From positions 248,001-312,000 of the forward strand of contig NZ_JRHO01000009.1 of the NCBI RefSeq assembly GCF_000765475.1: a DNA stretch of 64,000 bases. The letters are read 5' to 3'. Positions 39,264 through 48,834 of the stretch are shown piece after piece (position 1 is the first letter of the stretch; the number at the start of each line of letters is the position of its first letter). The notes beneath the pieces were generated by a model. It was not told where the DNA came from, searched no databases, and was given only the letters and a program-made list of their open reading frames with translations. This DNA comes from Methanococcoides methylutens (GTDB lineage Archaea > Halobacteriota > Methanosarcinia > Methanosarcinales > Methanosarcinaceae). A program made the translations under genes and the position numbers.

Positions 39264-40766
39264 GTGACGATGAATCTGGAAGATGAAAGAAGTTTACCTC
39301 TCAAAAAACATATCGTGGGTCTTGTGCCTGCATCGCATGGTGGTCTTGTGCGAAAGGCATCACAGGAATACGGGATATCTGAGTCGGATATCATAGATAT
39401 GAGCGCAAGCCTGAACCCCTTAGACAGCCCATTCGATCATCCGGAATATGGTCTTGACCTGTCTTCTCTCTTTGCCGCTTCGAAGCCGGGGATGTATCAC
39501 TATCCTGATAACCGTTATCTCCAGTACAAGGAGGCTGCAGCATCCTTTTTGGGTGATGGGGTAAGTGCTGTGAACATTATTCCCGGTAATGGTTCATGCG
39601 AGACCATTCGCCTTGTTGCAGAGTGTATGCTTGATACGAACGATACTGTGGGGATACCACAGCCAACATTTGATGAGTATGAGCAGCAGTGCAGGATAAT
39701 GGGTGCGAACATCCGTTACTTTGAGCACGAAGGGCTGATGGATATCTCAGATGAGGCACTGGATGATGTAAAGATCCTCTTTGTCTGTAATCCTAACAAT
39801 CCTACGGGCAAATTAATACCAAGGGATGATATCCTTGACCTTGCAAAGCGGTGTGAGGCAAACGGTACTCTTCTGTTCGTCGACGAAGCTTTCATCGAAC
39901 TTGCTGACCCTTTGCAGAGCGTGGCTGATATGGCTGCGACAAATGATCATATTTTTGTACTTCGTTCTCTAACCAAGAACTTTGCAATCCCTGGCATACG
40001 TCTGGGATTTGGTGTTGCATCTGAGAAGATGGCGGTTGCATTGAACACTGCAAGACTTTCCTGGAACCTTGGTTCTGTTCCTGATGTTGTAGGTACTGCC
40101 CTTCTGGAGATGGAAGGTGGGTGTTACAGCAAATACCTTGCAGAGTCCCGCAGTTTCATTGAGCAGGAGAGGGACTATCTTGTAGAGCGGCTTTCTGGCA
40201 TCTATGGCTTTAAACCCCTTCCAAGCACTGTGAACTATGTTCTTGTTGACATCAGTGAACTTCTGATGGATTCAGTGGAACTTACAGAACGGCTTGCATC
40301 CCACGGTATCCTTGTAAGGGATTGTAGTTCTTTCTATTTGCTGGATAATGATTTCATAAGGATCGCAGTTCGCACCCGGGACGAGACCGATCATCTGATC
40401 CGGGCGATTGGGGATGTTCTGACCGAATCCGGAAAGGATTATGCCGAGGAGAAATTAAAGCAGACCATTGAGTGTGCAGCATCCGGTGAACCTGCATCCA
40501 GAAATACCTGTGAATACTATCCATGCCACTTCCAATGTCAGGACTGTACTTTCTGTTTCTGTCCGTTCTATCCATGTGAGGATCCTCGCACAGGGGGTAG
40601 CTGGATAGAAAGTACCACTGGCAGCAAGGTCTGGAGTTGTGAGGGTTGTACTATAATCCACAGAAAAGAAATTGTACAGGATGTTCTGAAGATCCTCATG
40701 CGTGACATTGAGACCGAGGATAACCTGAAAGTAGCCTGGGATAAAATAATGGTTCCCAATCTTTGA
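39264..40766 (+). CDS. cobD: CobD-type threonine-phosphate decarboxylase with C-terminal metal-binding domain, copy 1
   Basis: A 500-residue PLP enzyme. The aminotransferase-like part (to about 390) has SASLNPLDSPFDHPEYGLD, the VCNPNNPTGKL motif and the PLP lysine in LRSLTKNFAIPG. The C-terminal 90 residues are cysteine-rich (CEYYPCHFQCQDCTFCFCPFYPC and WSCEGC). Methanosarcina CobD of this architecture is reported to be bifunctional, with a threonine kinase activity tied to the C-terminal metal centre, making aminopropanol phosphate for the cobamide lower loop. A GTG (39264) or ATG (39270) may start it. A second copy lies at 41609. Confidence 0.88.
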   Translation: MTMNLEDERSLPLKKHIVGLVPASHGGLVRKASQEYGISESDIIDMSASLNPLDSPFDHPEYGLDLSSLFAASKPGMYHYPDNRYLQYKEAAASFLGDGVSAVNIIPGNGSCETIRLVAECMLDTNDTVGIPQPTFDEYEQQCRIMGANIRYFEHEGLMDISDEALDDVKILFVCNPNNPTGKLIPRDDILDLAKRCEANGTLLFVDEAFIELADPLQSVADMAATNDHIFVLRSLTKNFAIPGIRLGFGVASEKMAVALNTARLSWNLGSVPDVVGTALLEMEGGCYSKYLAESRSFIEQERDYLVERLSGIYGFKPLPSTVNYVLVDISELLMDSVELTERLASHGILVRDCSSFYLLDNDFIRIAVRTRDETDHLIRAIGDVLTESGKDYAEEKLKQTIECAASGEPASRNTCEYYPCHFQCQDCTFCFCPFYPCEDPRTGGSWIESTTGSKVWSCEGCTIIHRKEIVQDVLKILMRDIETEDNLKVAWDKIMVPNL

Positions 40767-40828
40767 TCGGTTTTTCAGGCTCTAAATTTGGGCGTGTTTT
40801 CCGATCTTCTGTAATCTGGAGAATTTAA

Positions 40829-41434
40829 ATGGATGCTATCATTATGGCAGGTGGCCTGACGCAGAGGTTGGGTATGGAGGAGAAAGCATGTGTCATGCTC
40901 ATGGATAGGCCACTTATCAATTATCTTCTTGATTCACTTCTTGGTTCAATGCATATCGACCGGGTATTTGTTCAGGTGTCCCCTTATTCTCCGGACACTG
41001 AACAATGTGTGAAAGAAACTTATCGGGACAGGGTTTCAATTCTCAGGACCTCGGGTGACAATTATGTGGGTGATATGGTAAATGCCGTAAAGGATTCCGG
41101 GATCGCCGGTCCCGTGATGGTGTTGATGCCGGATCTCCCGCTGGTAACATCGGAACATATTGATATGATGGTAAAAGCCTATGATAAAGTTGGTTTCCCT
41201 GCCATGTCTGTCTACGCTCCCATTGGTCTGTATCGTGAACTTGGGTTGAGGCCGGGTACCGTTTTCAATAAAAAGGGTGAAATGCTTGTACCTGTGGGGA
41301 TAAATATCCTTGATTCAGTAACTATAGATGTAGAACAAAAAGATACTGATTACCTTGTTGCTATTCCTGAGGTTGCTATCAGTGTCGATTCGGTGGAAAG
41401 TCTTCACAAATGTGAGGAAATGTTGTTGAGATGA
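40829..41434 (+). CDS. cobY: CobY-type adenosylcobinamide-phosphate guanylyltransferase, copy 1
   Basis: A 201-residue nucleotidyltransferase with the GTP-binding start IIMAGGLTQRLGMEEK and VMLMPDLPLVTSEHID as metal motif. Archaeal CobY activates adenosylcobinamide phosphate with GTP before lower-loop assembly. Compared with the second copy (45504-46112), the conserved EKPCV loop reads EKACV here, and the sequence is more diverged in the middle; both seem intact. It starts 62 bases after cobD copy 1. Confidence 0.88.
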   Translation: MDAIIMAGGLTQRLGMEEKACVMLMDRPLINYLLDSLLGSMHIDRVFVQVSPYSPDTEQCVKETYRDRVSILRTSGDNYVGDMVNAVKDSGIAGPVMVLMPDLPLVTSEHIDMMVKAYDKVGFPAMSVYAPIGLYRELGLRPGTVFNKKGEMLVPVGINILDSVTIDVEQKDTDYLVAIPEVAISVDSVESLHKCEEMLLR

Positions 41435-41608
41435 ATGCTTGTTGTGGTTGAATCAAACCAAACTGATTAGCTTTCTCTTTATTTTCCTTGTTTTACTTCA
41501 GAAATTTGTTGGTTGCAGCATCTGTTTTAATTCAATCTCATATTCCTTTAAAGAAACCTAAATTGAATAACTTAATATATTTGCTGTTCTTTACATTATT
41601 CGATAAGC

Positions 41609-43105
41609 GTGTCGCACAAAAAACAAATCCCCCTTAAAGATCATGTTGTAGAACTAGCCTGTCCCGCTCACGGAGGCCTTATTCGTGAGATGGCTGACCG
41701 TTATGGTATTCCTGAATCGGATATGCTGGACCTGAGCGCCAGCCTCAATCCTCTGGGAAGTCCCTTTGATCATCCTTCGGGCGGTCTTGACCTCGATGAT
41801 GTCATGGAGCGGGCAGCGCAGAGATTTGCCCAGTATCCGGATAATCGCTATCTGGAATATCGTTCTGCAGCGGTAAATTTCCTTGGAAACGGACTTTCTG
41901 TTGATAATATCGTTCCGGGCAATGGTTCCTGCGAGATCATAAGGCTCGTAGCAGAAGCAGTTCTGGAGCGTGGTGATATTGTTCTCATACCTCACCCCAC
42001 TTTCGCAGAATATGAGCAGCAATGCAAAGTTGCCGGGGCAGATGTACGCTACATAAAGCAGGAGGAGGTCATGGGACTTTCGGATGAGATCCTTGAAAGT
42101 GCAAAGCTCCTCTTTGTGTGCAATCCAAATAACCCATCCGGTAAATTACGTAAGAGGGAAGATCTTCTTGACCTTGCGAGAAGGTGCGAACTGAATCACA
42201 CCCTTCTTTTCGTTGATGAGGCTTTCATTGAACTTGCCGATGATCCGTCCCAGAGCATTGCTGATATGGTCGATGACAATGATCATCTATTCATACTTCG
42301 CTCGTTGACCAAGGATTTTGCAATTCCCGGGGTCCGCATTGGTTTTGGTGTAGCTTCAAAAAGAATGGCAGAAGCACTTAATACTTCAAGGCTTTCCTGG
42401 AACCTTGGTTCTATCCCTGAGGAGATCGGTGTTGCATTGATGAACATGGAAGGTGGATGTAACAGTCCTTATCTTGTTCAGTCCCGTGAAGCCATAAAGA
42501 AGGACCGGGAATATCTCATAGAACGTATCTCAAGGATACGCAAGTTCATCCCGATAGATACAACGATCAATTACATTCTTGTAGACATAAGCAATTCTTC
42601 ATTTGATTCGACCGAACTGACCGAACGTCTTGCTTCCCATGGGGTGCTTATCAGGGATTGCAGTTCCTTCCCGTTCATGGGCAAGGATTACGTCAGGATA
42701 GCTGTCAGGCCTAAGGAAGAGACTGATCGGCTTTCACGAGCTATCGGAAAGGTTGTCGTTGAAAAAGCACGAGAGAGTGCAAGATCCGATCTTATCTGTA
42801 TGCTTGAAAGCGGGGATGCAAAGCCACAGGGTCCGAATACTGATTGCCCGTACTATCCATGTCATCATTTCCCTGGTCAGGATTGTACATTCTGTTTCTG
42901 TCCATTCTACAAGTGTGAGGATGAACGAACCGGGGGCAAATGGGTAGACCGCTCAAGTGGCGGCAAGGTCTGGAGCTGTGAGGACTGTGTTGTGGTTCAT
43001 CAAAAGGATGTTGTGGAAAAGATCCTCAATGAACTCTCCGGCGAAGGTCAGATGGATGATAAACTGAAAAAAGCATGGACTAAGGTCGTGGAGCCTCTTC
43101 TATGA
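41609..43105 (+). CDS. cobD: CobD-type threonine-phosphate decarboxylase with C-terminal metal-binding domain, copy 2
   Basis: A 498-residue paralogue of the gene at 39264 with the same two parts: SASLNPLGSPFDHPSGGLD, VCNPNNPSGKL and PLP lysine LRSLTKDFAIPG, then CPYYPCHHFPGQDCTFCFCPFYKC and WSCEDC. GTG start at 41609. It heads a tightly packed cluster: its TGA overlaps the cbiB start as ATGA. Because the complete cluster follows it, this is probably the main cobamide copy; copy 1 may be specialised or recently duplicated. Confidence 0.9.
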   Translation: MSHKKQIPLKDHVVELACPAHGGLIREMADRYGIPESDMLDLSASLNPLGSPFDHPSGGLDLDDVMERAAQRFAQYPDNRYLEYRSAAVNFLGNGLSVDNIVPGNGSCEIIRLVAEAVLERGDIVLIPHPTFAEYEQQCKVAGADVRYIKQEEVMGLSDEILESAKLLFVCNPNNPSGKLRKREDLLDLARRCELNHTLLFVDEAFIELADDPSQSIADMVDDNDHLFILRSLTKDFAIPGVRIGFGVASKRMAEALNTSRLSWNLGSIPEEIGVALMNMEGGCNSPYLVQSREAIKKDREYLIERISRIRKFIPIDTTINYILVDISNSSFDSTELTERLASHGVLIRDCSSFPFMGKDYVRIAVRPKEETDRLSRAIGKVVVEKARESARSDLICMLESGDAKPQGPNTDCPYYPCHHFPGQDCTFCFCPFYKCEDERTGGKWVDRSSGGKVWSCEDCVVVHQKDVVEKILNELSGEGQMDDKLKKAWTKVVEPLL

Positions 43106-44097
43106 TCGAACCATTCCTTCCTGGTACTGACCATCTCATATCGGTACTTCTTCTTGCAACTGCATTTGATCTGTTAATAGGAGAACCTCCAACAGCTCTG
43201 CATCCGGTGGTCTGGATAGGCAATCTGATCGGTTTCTTCAAAAGATCAGCCCCTGCCACACACAGGAAGCTTTATGGTGTGCTGTTCGCCCTTGTCGTTA
43301 TATTGTTCGCATCATCGATCGGATACGCTGTACTTCTGGTTGCAAATCTCTCTATACTGCCTGGCTTTGTGGTACTTCTCATCGAAGCTTATTTCCTCAA
43401 GTCCACCTTTGCCATACGCCGCCTTATAGAGGCTGGTATCGAGGTCAATACTGAGTTAGTAAAAGGTGATCTTCCTTCTGCACGTCAGAAGTTGTCCATG
43501 TACGTCAGCAGGGACACTTCGCAGCTAAGCGAAGGTCAGGTATCTTCCTCTGTGATTGAGACCTGCTCGGAGAATTTCGTGGATGGCATTTTAAGCCCTC
43601 TGTTCTATTATGCGATCCTTGGGCCTTATGGTCTGATAGGGGCATACGCGTTCAAGGCAGTGAGCACCCTCGATTCAATGGTGGGCTACATGGATGAGAA
43701 ACACAGGGACCTTGGATACTTCTCGGCAAAGACTGATGATGTCCTCAACTGGATCCCTGCACGTATCTGTGTTATTTACATAACTCTTGGATCTGTCCTT
43801 GCGGGAATGGTCTCGCAAGGGAAGAAACTTGACCATGGTGGTGCGATAAAGTGTGCTACCAGTGACTGTCGTTCATGCTCTTCGCCAAATTCCGGTTATC
43901 CGATGGCTTCTGTGGCCGGTGTGCTCGGTGTGCGTCTGGAGAAGCCGAATACCTATGTGATCGGTAAGGACTTTTCCATGCCTGTGGCAGAAGATATAAA
44001 ACAAGCATCGTTGGTAATTGCTGCAGCCTCGATACTTGCAGTGATCTCGTTTGCAGTGTTAATCTATATAATTTCAGTTATAATCAACTACATCTAA
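43102..44097 (+). CDS. cbiB: Adenosylcobinamide-phosphate synthase CbiB
   Basis: A 331-residue membrane enzyme with about five hydrophobic segments. Recognisable parts are AFDLLIGEPPTALHPVVWIGNLI, LPSARQKLSMYVSRDTSQLSE, SSVIETCSENFVDGILSPLFYY and CATSDCRSCSSPNSGYPMASVAGVLGVRLEK, in two parts. It attaches aminopropanol phosphate made by CobD to cobyric acid. It overlaps cobD copy 2 by four bases. It is also called CobD in some nomenclatures, which should not be confused with the decarboxylase. Confidence 0.93.
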   Translation: MIEPFLPGTDHLISVLLLATAFDLLIGEPPTALHPVVWIGNLIGFFKRSAPATHRKLYGVLFALVVILFASSIGYAVLLVANLSILPGFVVLLIEAYFLKSTFAIRRLIEAGIEVNTELVKGDLPSARQKLSMYVSRDTSQLSEGQVSSSVIETCSENFVDGILSPLFYYAILGPYGLIGAYAFKAVSTLDSMVGYMDEKHRDLGYFSAKTDDVLNWIPARICVIYITLGSVLAGMVSQGKKLDHGGAIKCATSDCRSCSSPNSGYPMASVAGVLGVRLEKPNTYVIGKDFSMPVAEDIKQASLVIAAASILAVISFAVLIYIISVIINYI

Positions 44098-44119
44098 TCA
44101 TACCATGTGAGTGATCATT

Positions 44120-44707
44120 ATGAAACTTTCAGATATAGACTCTCAGGACCTGAAAAAGGACCAGCCAAAAGAGCTGGAAGGTGAGATCACCTCCGATATC
44201 ATCGATATACTGGAGGAGGAAGGTATAACCGTGAAGATGCTTGTGGATACTGCTCTTGAGCTTTATGCTCCGCATCCCGGTCTGGAGACTCGGGAGATCG
44301 CAGAAGAGCGTTTCAGGAAGGAGTTTGATATCGCCATATCTGATGCCAACCTTTGCCTTCTGATCTATTCCGGCATCCTTCTGGAAAGGGATGGTGAGAA
44401 AGGTAAGCTGCCAAATATAAGTAAGAGTTCTTATGAGAAAGACCTTACATTCATCATCGCAGATGAGGTAATCGGAATGAGCATTGCCAAGTATATCAGT
44501 GGTGATAAAGGCATGTTCGAGTTCGTGCGTTTCGACAAACAAAAACCCGGCATCCTCTCTAAGTTAGGTCCGTTCATGGACGATGTCATCGGTGGTCTTA
44601 TTGGCGGGGTTTCCGCGAATATGTATACAAGGGGTATGGCTGAAGCTGCTGAAAATGAAAAAAAGTCACGTAAAAATAAAGATGTAAGTGGTGTGATAGC
44701 AGCATGA
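44120..44707 (+). CDS. cobZ: CobZ-type alpha-ribazole phosphatase (PgpA fold)
   Basis: About 195 residues. The C-terminal half (LTFIIADEVIGMSIAKYISG, FDKQKPGILSKLGPFMDDVIGGLIGG) matches the phosphatidylglycerophosphatase A-like family to which archaeal CobZ belongs; CobZ dephosphorylates alpha-ribazole phosphate, replacing bacterial CobC. The gene sits between cbiB and cobS, the position expected for this step. ATG 44120 is preferred over a GTG nine bases upstream. Its stop overlaps the cobS start as ATGA. Confidence 0.85.
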   Translation: MKLSDIDSQDLKKDQPKELEGEITSDIIDILEEEGITVKMLVDTALELYAPHPGLETREIAEERFRKEFDIAISDANLCLLIYSGILLERDGEKGKLPNISKSSYEKDLTFIIADEVIGMSIAKYISGDKGMFEFVRFDKQKPGILSKLGPFMDDVIGGLIGGVSANMYTRGMAEAAENEKKSRKNKDVSGVIAA

Positions 44708-45519
44708 ACAATTTTTTGCTTGCTCTTAAGACAAGTTTTGGTTTCCTTTCCACTATACCTGTGGGTATGACGATGGAAGGGTTTGATGAGCTGGTAAAGC
44801 GTAGCTATCTACAGACATTCGCAGGTGTGGTCCTGGGTCTTATGATCGGGGTCTTTGCTTTTATTACTGAGACTGTGATGCCGGACCAGATCAGTGCAAT
44901 TCTTATCATGGTATTTATCTACTATCTTATGGGGTTGAACCATCTTGATGGCCTGGGAGATTTCGGTGATGGGGCTACTGCTCACGGTTCACTTGAAAAG
45001 AAGATAAAAGCTCTCAAGGATGTTGCCCTCGGTATCGGGGGAGTGGGTTATGCAGTTCTTGCATTGCTTGCTCTGTATGCGTCAATTTCTGCTCTTCAGG
45101 CTGAACTCATATTCTTCTCTGATAATGCTGCGTTAATGCTTGCAGTCTCGTTGCTTGTGGCCGAGATCGGTGCCAAGCAGGCGATGCTTACGGTTGCTGC
45201 ATTTGGAAAACCCATCCATGAAGGGCTTGGTTCCATGATAATCAACAGCACGACCTTCCCGAGATATGTAGTATCCTTCATACTTGGTATTGTAGCAAGC
45301 GTACTGGCTTTCGGTTCCATTGGTATTATCGGATATCTGGCAGCCATAATTTCCGCATTTGTTATAATTAACATATCCAACCGCCATTTCAAAGGTGTGA
45401 ACGGGGATTGTATCGGAACTGCAAACGAGATCGCACGTATCATTGTACTGATCGCAATAACTCTCATGGTGATCGCTATCAATAATGGAAATGGAGGATT
45501 GCTTTGGACGCTGTTATAA
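44704..45519 (+). CDS. cobS: Cobalamin synthase CobS
   Basis: A 271-residue membrane protein with about seven hydrophobic segments and the CobS metal motif LNHLDGLGDFGDGATAHGSLEKK near residue 80, and FKGVNGDCIGTANEIARI near the C-terminus. CobS joins the lower-loop alpha-ribazole (phosphate) to GDP-cobinamide. It overlaps cobZ by four bases upstream and cobY copy 2 by 16 bases downstream, so the cluster is a coupled operon. Confidence 0.93.
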   Translation: MNNFLLALKTSFGFLSTIPVGMTMEGFDELVKRSYLQTFAGVVLGLMIGVFAFITETVMPDQISAILIMVFIYYLMGLNHLDGLGDFGDGATAHGSLEKKIKALKDVALGIGGVGYAVLALLALYASISALQAELIFFSDNAALMLAVSLLVAEIGAKQAMLTVAAFGKPIHEGLGSMIINSTTFPRYVVSFILGIVASVLAFGSIGIIGYLAAIISAFVIINISNRHFKGVNGDCIGTANEIARIIVLIAITLMVIAINNGNGGLLWTLL

Positions 45520-46112
45520 TGGCAGGCGGGCAGGGGCTTCGACTTGGAATGGGTGAAAAACCATGTGTCGAACTTCTTGGTAAACCTCTTATAAGTTACG
45601 TTATCGATTCTCTGGAAAAGTCTTCACACATCGAACGCATATTCGTAGCAGTGTCTCCTTCAACGCCCGCTACTGAAGAGCTTGTGAGGGAGAAATATGG
45701 TGACCATATACAGGAGATCAATACGGCAGGTGACAACTATGTAGGGGATATGGTCTATGCCGTGGAGAGTTCAGGTATAAAGGGTCCTGTGATGATAATA
45801 ATGTCTGACCTTCCTCTTGTGACGCCGGAATTATTGGATTCTATTATTGATGCTTATGAAGAATGTGCGGAAGAATCCATGTCAGTTTTTATCCCTCTTT
45901 CTCTTTGCAGTGAGGTGGGGATAAGGCCGGACACGGTCTTCAATTGGAGTGGGAAGCTAATTGTGCCTGCTGGGATCAATATTCTTGATGGAAAACATAT
46001 CAATGAGGAGCAGAAATATCATAATTATATGCTTGAAGACCCTGAGATCGCTTTGAACATAAATACGGCGGAAGATCTGAAACGCTGTAAAGATATTCTT
46101 AAAAATAGATGA
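45504..46112 (+). CDS. cobY: CobY-type adenosylcobinamide-phosphate guanylyltransferase, copy 2
   Basis: A 202-residue enzyme with VIMAGGQGLRLGMGEKPCVELLGKPLI and IIMSDLPLVTPELLD. It starts with a TTG at 45504 that lies inside the end of cobS; GGAGG seven bases upstream supports this rare start, and the first residues DAVIMAGG are the family's normal beginning. It keeps the full EKPCVEL motif that copy 1 has altered. Confidence 0.9.
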   Translation: MDAVIMAGGQGLRLGMGEKPCVELLGKPLISYVIDSLEKSSHIERIFVAVSPSTPATEELVREKYGDHIQEINTAGDNYVGDMVYAVESSGIKGPVMIIMSDLPLVTPELLDSIIDAYEECAEESMSVFIPLSLCSEVGIRPDTVFNWSGKLIVPAGINILDGKHINEEQKYHNYMLEDPEIALNINTAEDLKRCKDILKNR

Positions 46113-46137
46113 TCTTTAATATTCAAGGAGATTAAAT

Positions 46138-46506
46138 ATGGTTGAATTCGCAATTCTGGATGATAAAAAATATTCCATGCAAACAGTAAGGCTGGTTACG
46201 GGGAATGTCGCTGCTGGTACTGATATTCACAATATTCCTGAAGAGCAACTTCTTCTTTGTGAGGCAATAGATGACCCATACCTTCTCCCCTTCCTTCTGG
46301 AAAAGTTCTATATGATGGAGATCAAGGATGCAGAACAGTTCAGGCTGTGCCTTATAAGGGTGCAGGTCGATTCGGATATGCGCCTTAATGAAGATATTCA
46401 AAAACATCAGCACCGTGGATATGTTGCCCGAACGATAGAGAAATTGATGTATCGTGATATTTTCCTTGAGATCGTAAGGGAGGAGGATGTCGGTGTTGAG
46501 GCTTGA
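46138..46506 (+). CDS. Small conserved-looking protein after the cobamide operon, unknown function
   Basis: A 122-residue protein that I do not recognise. It starts 25 bases after cobY with AAGGAG upstream of the ATG and may be the last gene of the operon. It is acidic in the first part, with EEQLLLCEAIDDPYLLPFLLEKFYMMEI, and a positively charged helical second half (HQHRGYVARTIEKLMYRD). No membrane segment, signal or obvious metal motif. Codon use is like its neighbours, so it is likely a real gene. Confidence 0.6.
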   Translation: MVEFAILDDKKYSMQTVRLVTGNVAAGTDIHNIPEEQLLLCEAIDDPYLLPFLLEKFYMMEIKDAEQFRLCLIRVQVDSDMRLNEDIQKHQHRGYVARTIEKLMYRDIFLEIVREEDVGVEA

Positions 46507-46732
46507 ACTGATTGCTGGATCGATGGTCGAATTGATGGTTCAATTCTGATCATCTGTGTGGAAATAAATCATTTTTTATATCATAACAAGGCATACTGGT
46601 ATAGATAACACAGATACTAATGGGTGCTTGTCTATATGAGTAGTGGGAAAAAGTATTCATTATGTCTGTCAGGATCTCATGATTCTATTTTAAAAATATC
46701 GACATGATCTAACTATATTATCAGGTGTAAAG

Positions 46733-47464
46733 ATGGCTGATGAAGTAATTCAAGAAAGGGTTAGCACGGGAATTCGTGGATTGGATGAAATGTTACGTGG
46801 GGGATTTTTCAAAGGGACTGCTAATGTTGTCTCCGGAAAGTCCGGTACAGGTAAAACTATCTTTGGAACCCAATTCCTGATGGAAGGTATTGAAAAAGGC
46901 GAAACCGTGATGTGCATCATCACATCTGAGGAATCTAAATCTCTCGTACGTGAAATGCAAGCATCCTTCGGATGGGATCTCGATTCCATGGTCGCAGAAG
47001 GCAAACTGGTATTTGTAGACATCACAGACCCAAGCCTTCGTCTCCAGAAGAGTGTGGAGATCGCTCCGACAGAGCTTATCAAGAGCTTCAAGAAACTGGT
47101 GGAAAGCAAGATCGAGGAAACAAAACCTGATCGTGTGTTCATCGATTCCATTGAAGCAATGTTCCTCGCAATTGAGTCCAACTACAAGCTGCGCACATTG
47201 ATCGATGATATCTTTGGTATCTTCAGGAAACGTGATGTTACAGCTCTTGTAACCGTTGGTGTTATGTTCGGACTGGATGAGATGGTTGAATATGGTGCAG
47301 ATGCTGTTGTCAAACTTGGTCGCGAGATCATAGGAAGCAACCTCCAGCGTACCATTTATGTAATGAAGCTCAGAGGTTCAGGCACCATCAACGAGGTTAG
47401 GGTGCTCAATATTTCTGATAGTGGTATGGCTGTACTTGCTCAGTCGCCATATCTTGAGAAATGA
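46733..47464 (+). CDS. KaiC/RecA-superfamily ATPase, single domain
   Basis: A 243-residue protein: RVSTGIRGLDEMLRGGFFKGTANVVSGKSGTGKTIFG is the KaiC N-terminus with Walker A SGKSGTGKT; DRVFIDSIEAMF is Walker B; ELIK and the central FRKRDVTALVTVG are typical. Stand-alone archaeal KaiC-like ATPases are thought to act in signalling, with no defined partner. AGGTG lies just upstream of the ATG. The gene stands alone, with 226 bases upstream and 150 bases downstream. Confidence 0.88.
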   Translation: MADEVIQERVSTGIRGLDEMLRGGFFKGTANVVSGKSGTGKTIFGTQFLMEGIEKGETVMCIITSEESKSLVREMQASFGWDLDSMVAEGKLVFVDITDPSLRLQKSVEIAPTELIKSFKKLVESKIEETKPDRVFIDSIEAMFLAIESNYKLRTLIDDIFGIFRKRDVTALVTVGVMFGLDEMVEYGADAVVKLGREIIGSNLQRTIYVMKLRGSGTINEVRVLNISDSGMAVLAQSPYLEK

Positions 47465-47617
47465 TATTAACGTATAAATGAAAAGGTGCTTCTCAGGTAC
47501 CTTCCTTTTTTACTTTAAGTATAATTCAGCTGTTTTTTGTTTGCATTACCACTTTAATTATTTACTTACATTTATTAATTATTTACACATGTGGTCTGCT
47601 TTATTTACTGGAAGTAT

Positions 47618-48301
47618 TTACAAAAGATACCAGTCCATATCGTTAGTTGAGTGGTCATCATGAACTCCCACGGTACGTTCCGGGATATTCAGTATACTTG
47701 TGATGGAGTCTGAAAAGTCCTGAAGATACTGGCGCTGGCTGAGGCTTCCATACTTAAAGCGCTTATTCGGGTTAGCAACCTCTTCCATCGTCTTCCTGTC
47801 AGGCACAATGACAACGTCAATGTTGGTCATTTCAACTGCCTTTTCCATGGCCGTCCTGAAGTCGCCGATGCAATATGCAATTCGATGCTTGTAGTTATCG
47901 CGTGTTCTTTCCAGATACTTTGCAAGTCTCTCACTTTCCATCTTGATGAAATCACGTTTTATCTTGGCGACATTGCACTTCCCCATCATGAACTTATAAT
48001 CAGTGAAAGGGTATTCGTTATCTATCTCCCGTGGCGTGATTCCGCAGGTGCCAAATACTACAACATGTGCATCCTCTTGTTCGAGTATGCCGAAGATAAT
48101 GCGGTCATACATCTTGTGTGAGGGGCTGGTGTGATATGGCTTCCTCATGGCACAGGGTACAAAAATGCAAAAATCCTTCGTGGGGGGCTGGTATTCCGTA
48201 AGTACCCACTCATTTGCACGTATCATATCGGGGTGGTATATCAGTCGCTCTGTGTCCAGTGGTTCACTTGAACGTTCATTTTCAGGAATTATGGTTGTCA
48301 A
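47618..48301 (-). CDS. Archaeosine-synthase-related DUF5591 protein
   Basis: About 227 residues resembling the core of archaeosine synthase ArcS/DUF5591: FCIFVPCAMRKPYHTSPSHKMY, VVFGTCGITPREIDNEYPF and a C-terminal IAYCIGDFRTAMEKAV. The protein lacks the PUA domain of full ArcS, so it may be a partial or separate tRNA-modification protein. A strong TATATATA element at about 48324-48332 lies 26 bases upstream of a TTG at 48301, where homology begins (TTIIPENER), which suggests a leaderless TTG start; the frame is open up to an ATG at 48373 without support. Confidence 0.75.
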   Translation of the reverse strand: MTTIIPENERSSEPLDTERLIYHPDMIRANEWVLTEYQPPTKDFCIFVPCAMRKPYHTSPSHKMYDRIIFGILEQEDAHVVVFGTCGITPREIDNEYPFTDYKFMMGKCNVAKIKRDFIKMESERLAKYLERTRDNYKHRIAYCIGDFRTAMEKAVEMTNIDVVIVPDRKTMEEVANPNKRFKYGSLSQRQYLQDFSDSITSILNIPERTVGVHDDHSTNDMDWYLL

Positions 48302-48413
48302 GGTGTGAGGATTCTGATAAACTATATATATAATTAACGACGTGAATATTATGGTTTTGTATAAACTGTACAAGAGTGCTTTCTAAGTATCAGTAAATAA
48401 TAAGTGGTGAATA

Positions 48414-48791
48414 ATGACAGCATCAATTCGGGAAATGTTAAGGGCTAACTGTGAATGTGACGATGTGGCAAAGTGTATCTTAGGCTTAAAAGCACTTGAT
48501 ATGGATGCCTACAAATGCTTACTTGCCAATGGACCTATGACTGCTGAAAGTCTGGGTGAACATCTCAACAGGGAACGAAGTACTGCATACCGCTCATTAC
48601 AGAACCTGATATCATGTGGACTTGTCTATCGTGAGACCAAGACCATCGATATTGGTGGCTATTTTTATGAATATGTGGCTGTTGATCCTAAGAGGGTCAA
48701 GGAAATGCTCAAGGAAAATATCGACCAGTGGTATGAGAAGGTCAGTGGCCTGGTCGAGAATATTGATAAAGAGCTCCTTGGGACTAAATGA
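48414..48791 (+). CDS. TrmB-like helix-turn-helix regulator
   Basis: A 125-residue protein with an N-terminal winged helix: LGLKALDMDAYKCLLANGPMTAESLGEHLNRERSTAYRSLQNLISCGLVYRET (described in parts), which is the TrmB-type DNA-binding domain, and a helical C-terminus. It has no sugar-binding domain. Divergent from the ArcS-related gene, with about 110 bases between the two starts. Target unknown; it may control its divergent neighbour. Confidence 0.75.
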   Translation: MTASIREMLRANCECDDVAKCILGLKALDMDAYKCLLANGPMTAESLGEHLNRERSTAYRSLQNLISCGLVYRETKTIDIGGYFYEYVAVDPKRVKEMLKENIDQWYEKVSGLVENIDKELLGTK

Positions 48792-48834
48792 TCCAACTGT
48801 TTTTCTTATAATATTTAAAAAAGATGGATTATTT

